From Candidatus Thiothrix sulfatifontis (GTDB lineage Bacteria > Pseudomonadota > Gammaproteobacteria > Thiotrichales > Thiotrichaceae), in NCBI GenBank assembly GCA_022828425.1, contig CP094685.1, positions 248,001 through 312,000 of the forward strand: DNA of 64,000 bases. The letters are read 5' to 3'. Of this stretch, positions 44,610 through 52,222 are shown piece after piece. Numbering within the stretch: position 1 is the first letter of the stretch; every line of letters starts with the position of its first letter. The position numbers and the translations under genes were made by a program. The notes below the pieces were generated by a model. It saw only the letters and a program-made list of their open reading frames with translations, made no database searches and had not been told where the DNA came from.

Positions 44610-46102
44610 TGGATAGCTTAACAAGCATGGATTTTCCTTGGCTTAGCTTATTACTGCTGATGTTACCGTTGGGCGCGAGCTTGACCGCCTTCATGCCGGG
44701 GAAAGAAGCGCGGTTGGCAGCGTTGACCACGGCGGTACTGACATTGGGGGTGGCACTCATTATCGTGGCGGGGTTTGCCCCGCAGCAGGCGGGGTTCCAA
44801 TTTGTGGAAAAAACCCCTTGGATGCCGAGTTTGGGGATTCATTACCTGCTGGGAGTGGATGGGTTATCGGTCTTGTTCCTGCCGTTCACCGCGCTGTTGT
44901 TCATTGGGGTGATATTGGCGTCTTGGAACGCGATTCGTACCATGACGCGCCTGTATTTCGCGCTATTGCTGGTGTTGGAATGCACCATGATGGGCATTTT
45001 TACTTCGCTGGATACGATTTTGTTTTTCCTGTTCTGGGAAATGACCTTACTGCCGCTGTTTTTCCTGATCAGTTTGTGGGGCAGTGGTGCGAATCGGCGT
45101 TACGCGGGGGTGAAATACAGCTTGTTTATGTTGGCGGGTGGCTTGCCAATTCTGCTGGGGTTTGTGGTGCTGGCGATGAATAATTCCACGGGGATGAGTT
45201 TTGCCTACACCGATTTATTGCAAGGTAGCCGTGAATACGGGGTGCAGGTGACGGTGTTTTTCCTGTTGCTGGTGGGGTTTGGGGTGAAAATTCCGCTGTT
45301 CCCGCTGCATACCTGGTTGCCGGTGGTCGCGCAAGAAGGGCCTGCGACCACCGTGGCCTTGCTGACGGGTTTGAAAGTCGGGGCGTATGGGTTATTGCGC
45401 TTTGGCTTGCCGCTGGTGCCGGATGCCGCGTTGGAATTCCGCTGGATTCTGGTGGGGCTGGGAATGATCGGTGTGCTGTATGGCGCAGTGGCAGCGTTGA
45501 GCCAAACCAGTTTGCGGCGCATGTTGGCGTTTTCATCCTTAAGCCATGTCGGGCTGGTGGTGTTGGGGATTGCTGCGTTTAGCCCGCAAGGAATGCAAGG
45601 CGCAATCTTCCAGTTGCTGAACTTTACGCTGATTGCGGGTGGCTTGTTTTTGATTACCGGCTTTTTGCATCAACGTACCGGCTCGACGGAATTATTGAGT
45701 TTGGGCGGGGTAGCGAAATCCATGCCCTTGCTGGCATCGCTGTTCTTCTTCCTCGGTTTAGCGGGAATCGGAATGCCCGCCACCAGCGGCTTCCCGGCGG
45801 AATTTTTGCTGATTGTGAGTATTTTGGAAGTACACACCGGCGCAGGTTTGGTGGTGTTGTTTGTGGTGATTTTGGGGGCGGCGTATTTCCTGAACTTCTA
45901 CCGCAAAGCCTTTCTGGGTGAAGCGCGTCACGCCATTATCCGTGACGCGCCTGACTTGAAGCCGCGAGAACTGGGTGTCCTGCTGCTGATAGTTATACTG
46001 GTGCTGGTGTTCGGCCTCTACCCACAGGGGATGTTGGATATGACCGAAACCAGCAGCCAGTATTGGGTGAGCTTGATGCTGCCAACGGATACGTCACCGT
46101 AA
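44609..46102 (+). CDS. NuoM-like proton-channel subunit, second
   Basis: The 497-residue membrane protein is a canonical NuoM-type subunit with E144 (LFWEMTLLP) and K227 (GFGVKIPLFPLHTW), LGVDGLSVLFLP near the N-terminus and MLAFSSLSHVGLVVLG in the middle. The ATG at 44609 shares one base with the preceding stop (TGATG) and has GGGGGAG at about 7 nt; a TTG three bases earlier is less likely. It closes the operon of four antiporter-like subunits plus DabA. Confidence 0.88.
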   Translation: MDSLTSMDFPWLSLLLLMLPLGASLTAFMPGKEARLAALTTAVLTLGVALIIVAGFAPQQAGFQFVEKTPWMPSLGIHYLLGVDGLSVLFLPFTALLFIGVILASWNAIRTMTRLYFALLLVLECTMMGIFTSLDTILFFLFWEMTLLPLFFLISLWGSGANRRYAGVKYSLFMLAGGLPILLGFVVLAMNNSTGMSFAYTDLLQGSREYGVQVTVFFLLLVGFGVKIPLFPLHTWLPVVAQEGPATTVALLTGLKVGAYGLLRFGLPLVPDAALEFRWILVGLGMIGVLYGAVAALSQTSLRRMLAFSSLSHVGLVVLGIAAFSPQGMQGAIFQLLNFTLIAGGLFLITGFLHQRTGSTELLSLGGVAKSMPLLASLFFFLGLAGIGMPATSGFPAEFLLIVSILEVHTGAGLVVLFVVILGAAYFLNFYRKAFLGEARHAIIRDAPDLKPRELGVLLLIVILVLVFGLYPQGMLDMTETSSQYWVSLMLPTDTSP

Positions 46103-46104
46103 CG

Positions 46105-46623
46105 TTAGCGTAAATTACGCACCAAGCGAATGTACATACCCGCGCCTTTGAGATGTTCATAGGCGCGACCTTTAGTGAAATCCATGCTCCACGCAAGTGG
46201 GTCGGCCTGATTCATCGACCACAGCCCAACGGCGGGCATGTGTGGAAATACGTCCAAATTAGCAGCGGGTTCGACACAACGCTGTTCCACAATGCTGTTG
46301 AGTTCATCCAACGTCGGTAAACGCCAGCCCGTGTAACCGGCGAAATTATCACTGCTAACCAATTGCGCGAGATTAGCGGCTTTATCCCATTCCATGCGTA
46401 ACGCCGACCCCACGCACCGCTCTCCGGTTTGTCCTTCCAAGCATTTTTTCCACATCAAGCCGGTGTTAGTATCAATTAAAGTGCCATTGCCTTGATCATT
46501 GAAGCGTTGCACCGGGGTAGAAGCGGGAATATTTCCCTGACAATTTTGCTGAGCCATCGCCCAATTAGCACAAGAAAGCAGCAAGCTGCTGCCCAACACA
46601 AGGGTGAGCCTTTTTATCGTCAT
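46105..46623 (-). CDS. DUF1566-domain exported protein
   Basis: The 172-residue protein has a signal peptide (about 1-24) with a possible lipobox LLSC before residue 20, though a later cut after AMA is also likely. The DUF1566 domain shows TGLMWKKCLEG, YTGWRLPTLDELNSIV and MYIRLVRN. The domain belongs to the C-type-lectin-like group; its ligand is unknown. It is convergent with the carbon-uptake operon, ending 2 nt away. The related protein at 10617-11312 shares WRLPT and LRLVRN. Confidence 0.82.
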   Translation of the reverse strand: MTIKRLTLVLGSSLLLSCANWAMAQQNCQGNIPASTPVQRFNDQGNGTLIDTNTGLMWKKCLEGQTGERCVGSALRMEWDKAANLAQLVSSDNFAGYTGWRLPTLDELNSIVEQRCVEPAANLDVFPHMPAVGLWSMNQADPLAWSMDFTKGRAYEHLKGAGMYIRLVRNLR

Positions 46624-46860
46624 ATTATTATTTATCCAGCAAGTCATTTGTAAAATTTATTGATATACGTCAAAACAGTTTAATAAACAAACTAATAGTC
46701 GTATATTTGATCAAAATGGTTCAACTTTAATAAGCTAAAATTATCATTTTTTTAATTGCCAACATAAGTATCATCTGTTAGATACTGCCTAGTATTGCCC
46801 CTCAGTCAGGGAAACATTAGTCTAGGCTTAACTTTCAGCAAGAAAACCACCGGCATGACC

Positions 46861-46892
46861 CTCAAAGTATCATTTCAAATGATACCTTTGAG
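46861..46892. promoter_or_regulatory. Palindrome in bioD leader
   Basis: Left part CTCAAAGTATCATTT and right part AAATGATACCTTTGAG pair almost fully, with one unpaired C, around a central C. It ends 18 nt before the bioD ATG. It does not match the BirA operator. It may be a repressor site or a leader hairpin over the ribosome site. Confidence 0.5.
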
Positions 46893-46909
46893 TCAGCAAA
46901 GGAAACCGC

Positions 46910-47569
46910 ATGGGGATAATTATTCCAACATTCGCACAATGGCTGACGGCATCTGGCGTGAATACGGCTAGGGGTATTTTCATGACCGGCACGGATACCG
47001 GCGTGGGTAAAACCTGGGTCGGCATCCAACTGATTACGTGCTTGCGGGCTTTAGGGCGTGAAGTGATGGTACGCAAACCCGTGGAATCGGGTTGGACTGA
47101 CGGCATTCAGCAAACGGATGCTTGGCAATTGGCACAGGCAGCGGGGCAAGCCTTTGACTCACGCATTTGCCCCTACCACTTTAGCGCCGCGCTTGCCCCG
47201 CCACGCGCCGCACAACTTGCCGGGGAAAGCGTGTCACTGCAACAACTGGTAGCCGCTTGCCCCACGCATTGGGAACCCCACCAGTTTTTGCATGTGGAAG
47301 GCGCAGGCGGCTTTTATTCACCGATTGCCGACGATGGCCTCAATGCCGATCTTGCCCAAAGGCTGGGCTTACCCGTGGTTATCGTTGCCGAAGACCGTTT
47401 GGGTTGCATCAACCATGTGTTACTCACGGCCGCAGCGGTGCAACAACGCGGCCTCACCTTGGCAGGCGTTATTCTCAATGCCCGCACGCCCCGTGTGAAC
47501 GGCATGGATAATGCTCAAGATATGTGCCAGTATTTGGACGTACCAATCGTCGCTTTCCCGTGTGCTTAA
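46910..47569 (+). CDS. bioD: Dethiobiotin synthase
   Basis: The 219-residue protein has the P-loop GTDTGVGKT (residues 26-34), KPVESGWTDG, HVEGAGGFYSPI and GVILNAR of BioD. It closes the ureido ring of dethiobiotin with ATP and CO2, the step before biotin synthase. The ATG at 46910 with AAGGA 6 nt upstream gives about 22 extra residues before the usual start region; a later ATG just before the P-loop is an alternative. No other bio gene is in the window. Confidence 0.93.
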   Translation: MGIIIPTFAQWLTASGVNTARGIFMTGTDTGVGKTWVGIQLITCLRALGREVMVRKPVESGWTDGIQQTDAWQLAQAAGQAFDSRICPYHFSAALAPPRAAQLAGESVSLQQLVAACPTHWEPHQFLHVEGAGGFYSPIADDGLNADLAQRLGLPVVIVAEDRLGCINHVLLTAAAVQQRGLTLAGVILNARTPRVNGMDNAQDMCQYLDVPIVAFPCA

Positions 47570-48696
47570 GCCATTTCCGGCAAATCATAATGCGTAGCGC
47601 TGTCTTCTGCGTGTTCCGCACCGAAATTGATTTGCCACTCCAAATCATTGCGGGAACCGGCGTACTCCAAGGCCACGGTTTTGCTGATGTGGCTGCCGGT
47701 GTAAAGCTGGTACAAGGCTTGGTCAAAGGTTTGCATTCCATCCACCGACCCTTTGGCAATAATCTCTTTCAACTCGCCAAATTGTCCGGTACGAATCAGC
47801 TCAGCGACATACGGGGTATTCACCAACACCTCTGCCGCCAGATGCAAGCCATCTTTTTCATCAGGAATCAGCCGTTGCGCCACAATCCCGCGCAAATTCA
47901 AGGATAAATCCATCAATACCCGGCCTTTATTTTCACTGGGAAACAAATACAGCATTCGCTCCAGCGCCTGAATCACGTTAGTCGCGTGCAAGGTCGACAA
48001 CACCAAATGCCCGGTATCCGCAAAACCCAACACCGCATCCATGGTTTCGGTATCGCGCACCTCCCCCACCATGATCATATCCGGGGCTTCCCGCATGGCT
48101 TCACGCATCGCATTGGCGTAACTCAAGGTGTCAAAACCGACCTCACGCTGCCCAATAATGGATTTGCCGTGGCGGAAAGTGTATTCAATCGGGTCTTCAA
48201 TCGTCAAAATATGCCCAAAATGGTGCTCATTGCGGTGCTGAATCAAGGATGCCATCGACGTCGACTTCCCCGACCCCGTAGACCCCACGAACAGCAGCAT
48301 CCCCTCTTTTTGCATCACCAGTTTTTTCAGCACTTCCGGCAATTTCAACTCATCCGGCGAGCGAATGTCGGAACGAATATGGCGAATCACCATCGACACT
48401 TCCCCGCGCTGAAAATAAAAATTCATGCGGAAACGCCCAATGCCTTTCAGCGAAAATCCCTTATTTAATTCACGATCGGCAAAGAAAGCTTCAATTTCGG
48501 TTGCCGTCAGGATCTCTTCGGCTAATTGGCGAATATTGCCCGGCTTCATCGACTCCCGGCTAATGCGCTTGAGCTGCCCCCGCACTTTAATCGTGGCGTG
48601 CGCCCCCGTGGTCAAATACAAATCCGACGCGCTTTGTTTCACCATCACATTCAGTAATGGTGTGATGCGCATCTCAGCTTCACTTAAAATGGTCAT
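47566..48696 (-). CDS. PilU-like retraction ATPase, third paralogue
   Basis: The 376-residue protein has Walker A GSTGSGKST, an Asp box TIEDPIEYTFRH, Walker B MIMVGEVRD and the His box HLVLSTLHATNV of the PilT/PilU group. It resembles PilU more than PilT because the C-terminal AIRNLIRE-type motif is replaced (NTPYVAELIRTGQ). It overlaps the pilU gene before it by 4 nt (ATGA). Its tail overlaps bioD by 4 nt. Retraction ATPases depolymerise type IV pili; three in a row is unusual. Confidence 0.9.
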   Translation of the reverse strand: MTILSEAEMRITPLLNVMVKQSASDLYLTTGAHATIKVRGQLKRISRESMKPGNIRQLAEEILTATEIEAFFADRELNKGFSLKGIGRFRMNFYFQRGEVSMVIRHIRSDIRSPDELKLPEVLKKLVMQKEGMLLFVGSTGSGKSTSMASLIQHRNEHHFGHILTIEDPIEYTFRHGKSIIGQREVGFDTLSYANAMREAMREAPDMIMVGEVRDTETMDAVLGFADTGHLVLSTLHATNVIQALERMLYLFPSENKGRVLMDLSLNLRGIVAQRLIPDEKDGLHLAAEVLVNTPYVAELIRTGQFGELKEIIAKGSVDGMQTFDQALYQLYTGSHISKTVALEYAGSRNDLEWQINFGAEHAEDSATHYDLPEMA

Positions 48697-49850
48697 AGGG
48701 TGGTCTTCTCCAGCGGCTCAATCGCCAATTCATCCAAGCCCTTAAAGAAGTCGTTATCTTGCGCAAACCGGCTTTCCAACTTGAGGCGTAAGCGCAAGTC
48801 ATTCTGCGAATCGGCATGACGCAACGCTTCATGCACGGTGATTTGCCGCGCTTCAATCAAATCAAATAGCGCTTGGTCGAAGGTGCGCATCCCGTGTTCG
48901 CGCGATTTCGAGGTCAGAATCTTCATGCCCGGCACATCGCCTTTCAGGATTAAATCCGCCATTAATGGCGTATTAATCACCACTTCCACCGCTGGCAAAC
49001 GCCCTTCCCCTTTGGCTTTACGCACCAAGCGCTGTGATACCACCGCCTTCAGGTTGAGGGATAAATCCATCAATAACTGGTTGCGGCGTTCTTCGGGGAA
49101 AAAGTTGATAATACGGTCGATCGCTTGGTTGGAACTGTTGGCGTGCAAGGTCGACAAGCACAAATGCCCGGTTTCCGCGTAGGCAATCGCGTAATCCATC
49201 GCCTCACGATCCCGAATTTCGCCTAACAAAATCACATCAGGAGCTTGGCGCAAGGTATTTTTCATCGCAATTTCATAACTGCTGGTATCGACCCCCACTT
49301 CGCGCTGCGTAATCAAGCACCCCTTGTGCTGATGCACAAACTCAATCGGGTCTTCAATCGTGACGATATGCCCTTTGGAATTGGTATTGCGAAAATCAAC
49401 CATCGACGCCAATGTGGTCGATTTACCCGAACCCGTCGCCCCCACCATAATCACCAAACCGCGTTTGGTCATGGCAATCTCGCGCAATACCGGCGGCAAC
49501 CCCAACTCCTTCAACCCCGGAATATGGTTAGGAATATGGCGTAACACCATCCCCGCACAACCGCGTTGCGTGAACGCATTCACCCGGAATCGCGCCTTGC
49601 CCGGCAGACTAATGGAAAAGTTGCATTCCATGTCCTCCTCGAACTGTTTGAGCTGGCGGTCATTCATAATCGCCCGCACCAACATCCGCGCCGTTTGCTC
49701 ATTCAATGGCTGATTGGTTAGCGGCACCATTTCGCTGGCAATTTTGGCAGAAGGTGTGGCCTCCGCCGTAACGTACAAGTCGGAAGCCTTTTTTTCCAAC
49801 ATGGTAGCCAATAATTTATGCACATAGCTAATGGCAGCATCGCGATCCAT
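48693..49850 (-). CDS. pilU: PilU-type twitching ATPase
   Basis: The 385-residue protein has Walker A GATGSGKST, TIEDPIEFVHQHK, VILLGEIRD and HLCLSTLHANS, and ends in the charged tail typical of PilU (LRLRLKLESRFAQDNDFF). PilU assists PilT in forceful pilus retraction. It follows pilT by 13 nt and overlaps the third ATPase gene by 4 nt, so the three are one operon. Confidence 0.92.
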   Translation of the reverse strand: MDRDAAISYVHKLLATMLEKKASDLYVTAEATPSAKIASEMVPLTNQPLNEQTARMLVRAIMNDRQLKQFEEDMECNFSISLPGKARFRVNAFTQRGCAGMVLRHIPNHIPGLKELGLPPVLREIAMTKRGLVIMVGATGSGKSTTLASMVDFRNTNSKGHIVTIEDPIEFVHQHKGCLITQREVGVDTSSYEIAMKNTLRQAPDVILLGEIRDREAMDYAIAYAETGHLCLSTLHANSSNQAIDRIINFFPEERRNQLLMDLSLNLKAVVSQRLVRKAKGEGRLPAVEVVINTPLMADLILKGDVPGMKILTSKSREHGMRTFDQALFDLIEARQITVHEALRHADSQNDLRLRLKLESRFAQDNDFFKGLDELAIEPLEKTTL

Positions 49851-49863
49851 AGTTCAGCCCTCG

Positions 49864-50898
49864 TTAAATAGAATCCGGGTTATCGGCTTTGCGCCGCGCC
49901 GCTTCACGATCCACCAAACCTTTCATCACCAAATTTTTCAATGATTGATCAAGGGTTTGCATCCCGTCATTTTGCCCGGTTTGCATCGCGGAACGCATTT
50001 GCGCAATCTTATTTTCGCGGATTAAATTGCGCACCGCCCGTGTACCAATCAGAATTTCATGCGCCGCCACCCGCCCGCCGCCTTTTTTCTTCAGCAGGGT
50101 TTGCGAAATCACCGCCTGCAAGGATTCGGAAAGCATGGAACGCACCATCTCCTTTTCGGCAGCGGGGAACACGTCCACAATACGGTCAATGGTTTTGGGT
50201 GCGGATGTCGTATGCAACGTGCCGAACACCAAATGCCCGGTTTCCGCTGCGGTCAGTGCCAAGCGAATGGTTTCCAAGTCACGCATTTCCCCGACCAGAA
50301 TGGTATCCGGGTCTTCACGCAACGCGGAACGGAGGGCGGCTTCAAAGCCTTTGGTATCGCGGTGCACTTCACGTTGGTTGACCAAACTTTTTTTGCTTTC
50401 GTGCACGAATTCGATTGGGTCTTCAATGGTCAAAATATGCCCGTAATCGGTATCATTTTTGTAATCGACCATTGCCGCAAGCGTGGTGGATTTGCCCGAA
50501 CCAGTCGGCCCTGTTACCAACACCAAGCCGCGTGGGTTTTCCGAAATTTTCCGAAAAATACCCGGCGCACCCAACTGGTCGAGCGTTAATACTTTGCTGG
50601 GGATGGTACGGAACACCGCACCTGCGCCACGGTTTTGGTTAAAGGCATTCACACGAAACCGCGCCACACCGGGAATTTCAAACGAGAAATCGCATTCCCA
50701 ATGTTCTTCGTAGTTTTTACGTTGGTGATCATTCATGATGTCGTACACCAGCGCGTGTACTTGTTTATGGTCGAGTACTGGCAAGTTGATCTTGCGCATT
50801 TCGCCATCGACACGGATCATGGGGGGCATCCCGCCCGACAAGTGCAAGTCGGATGCATTGTTTTTGACGCTGAACGCCAATAGTTGGGTAATGTCCAT
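49864..50898 (-). CDS. pilT: PilT twitching motility ATPase
   Basis: The 344-residue protein has the usual PilT length and motifs: SDLHLSGGMPPMIRVDG, Walker A GPTGSGKST, TIEDPIEFVHESK, ILVGEMRD, HLVFGTLHTTSA and the signature AVRNLIRENKIAQM that is needed for retraction. It powers depolymerisation of type IV pili and gliding or twitching motility. It is first in pilT-pilU-pilU-like and divergent from yggS, a conserved neighbourhood. Confidence 0.95.
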   Translation of the reverse strand: MDITQLLAFSVKNNASDLHLSGGMPPMIRVDGEMRKINLPVLDHKQVHALVYDIMNDHQRKNYEEHWECDFSFEIPGVARFRVNAFNQNRGAGAVFRTIPSKVLTLDQLGAPGIFRKISENPRGLVLVTGPTGSGKSTTLAAMVDYKNDTDYGHILTIEDPIEFVHESKKSLVNQREVHRDTKGFEAALRSALREDPDTILVGEMRDLETIRLALTAAETGHLVFGTLHTTSAPKTIDRIVDVFPAAEKEMVRSMLSESLQAVISQTLLKKKGGGRVAAHEILIGTRAVRNLIRENKIAQMRSAMQTGQNDGMQTLDQSLKNLVMKGLVDREAARRKADNPDSI

Positions 50899-50959
50899 TG
50901 TTGTTATAATTCACATTGTGGGTTTAGTTCAGTGATTAATGAGGAAAGTAACACATACC

Positions 50960-51649
50960 ATGACAATCCGTGACAATATCCAGACAATCGGCGAACGCAT
51001 TCACGCTGCCGAACAACGCTTTGGGCGTAAACCGGGCAGCGTACAATTATTGGCAGTGAGCAAGAAACACTCCAGCGCCAGTATTCGCGAAGCCATTGAC
51101 GCGGGGCAAACCCGTTTCGGTGAAAATTACGTGCAAGAAATGGTCGAAAAAGCTGCCGAACTTGCCAATGACAACCGCAATATCGAATGGCATTTCATCG
51201 GCCCGATTCAATCCAACAAAACCCGCTTGATCGCCAGTACTGCCCGCTGGGTGCATTCGGTCGACAGTCTCAAAATTGCCCAGCGCTTGAGTGAGCAAAA
51301 AAAGCCAGCGGATGCGCCTGCGATTAATATTTGCCTGCAAGTGAATATCAGCAATGAGATCAGCAAATCGGGGGTACAACCGGCGGAATTGGCGGCCTTG
51401 GCAAGCCAGATTGCTGCTTTACCGGGGATTCGCTGGCGGGGTTTAATGGCAATTCCTGCGCCAGAACACGATTTTACCCAGCAACGCGCCGTGTTTGCGC
51501 AAGTGCGGGCGTTACAGGAAGATTTGGTGGCGCAAGGTTTCGCGTTGGATACGCTATCCATGGGCATGACCGATGACATGGAAGCCGCGATTGCCGAAGG
51601 TGCAACCATCGTGCGCATTGGCACAGCGATTTTCGGCTCGCGGGCTTAA
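50960..51649 (+). CDS. yggS: YggS-family pyridoxal phosphate homeostasis protein
   Basis: The 229-residue protein binds pyridoxal phosphate in a TIM barrel: LLAVSKKHSSASIREA contains the cofactor Lys, with GENYVQEM, WHFIGPIQSNK and SMGMTDDMEAAI. Members maintain the cellular vitamin B6 pool. The ATG at 50960 follows GGAAAG at 11 nt; an ATG at 50939 is possible but fits the family start less well. It is divergent from pilT, while its usual neighbour proC lies 31 kb away. Confidence 0.93.
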   Translation: MTIRDNIQTIGERIHAAEQRFGRKPGSVQLLAVSKKHSSASIREAIDAGQTRFGENYVQEMVEKAAELANDNRNIEWHFIGPIQSNKTRLIASTARWVHSVDSLKIAQRLSEQKKPADAPAINICLQVNISNEISKSGVQPAELAALASQIAALPGIRWRGLMAIPAPEHDFTQQRAVFAQVRALQEDLVAQGFALDTLSMGMTDDMEAAIAEGATIVRIGTAIFGSRA

Positions 51650-51655
51650 CGATTG

Positions 51656-52177
51656 CTATTGCAGGGCTGAATACCGCAACACGCTGAATTTTACCGGCTC
51701 GGTGTTTTGGATAATGTCACCTGCCGCATTGCTTAATACGGCAAATACGTTGTGTTCGCCGCGTTCGACTTCGGTCAATGCAAAAGACAGTGCGGTGCCG
51801 GAGCCGACTTGTTTTGAGTCCAAATAGAGTGCCACCCCATCGCCGGGTTTCAATGCCGGTTTCAGGGATACGCTCACCGTCACATTTCCCTCGTTAGCGC
51901 GGATGGCTTCATCGGCAGTGGGCGAGGTAATCGCGAAATCGGTATACGCTTCTTCCTCTTCTACAGGCGCAGCGTCGGGCTTGGCAGCGGGTGCAGGTGC
52001 GGGGCTATCCGCCACGGTCAACATCGGCAAATCGACGGGCTTGGCAGCGCTTTGTTTCGGTGGATTGTCGCCGTACACCGTGTTACCGGCAGCATCCACC
52101 CAACGGTAAATTTCCGCCTGCACCGATACGCTCACAAGACCGAATATTAACAATAGCGATAGTAACCTGACACGCAT
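51656..52177 (-). CDS. DUF4124-domain exported protein
   Basis: The 173-residue protein has a signal peptide (about 1-21) and the DUF4124 start EIYRWVDAAGNTVYGDNPP, then an Ala/Pro/Asp-rich linker and a second beta-rich domain (AIRANEGNVTVSVSL, VERGEHNVFAVLSN) like an Ig-type fold. It is probably periplasmic; no function is known. It is convergent with yggS and marks the last core gene before the accessory insert. Confidence 0.85.
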   Translation of the reverse strand: MRVRLLSLLLIFGLVSVSVQAEIYRWVDAAGNTVYGDNPPKQSAAKPVDLPMLTVADSPAPAPAAKPDAAPVEEEEAYTDFAITSPTADEAIRANEGNVTVSVSLKPALKPGDGVALYLDSKQVGSGTALSFALTEVERGEHNVFAVLSNAAGDIIQNTEPVKFSVLRYSALQ

Positions 52178-52222
52178 ACATAGCCACGATAGTTGGTTGA
52201 TACGCTCATGATTCTACTGAAA

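Noticed and set aside
36774-46102. A complex I (nuo) or Mrp antiporter operon
   Set aside because: Hydrophilic complex I subunits and the small Mrp subunits are absent, and the operon is centred on DabA/DUF2309.
46540-46560. GGAATATTTCC inside the DUF1566 gene as another ECF box
   Set aside because: It lies within a coding region and has no matching second hexamer before a gene start.
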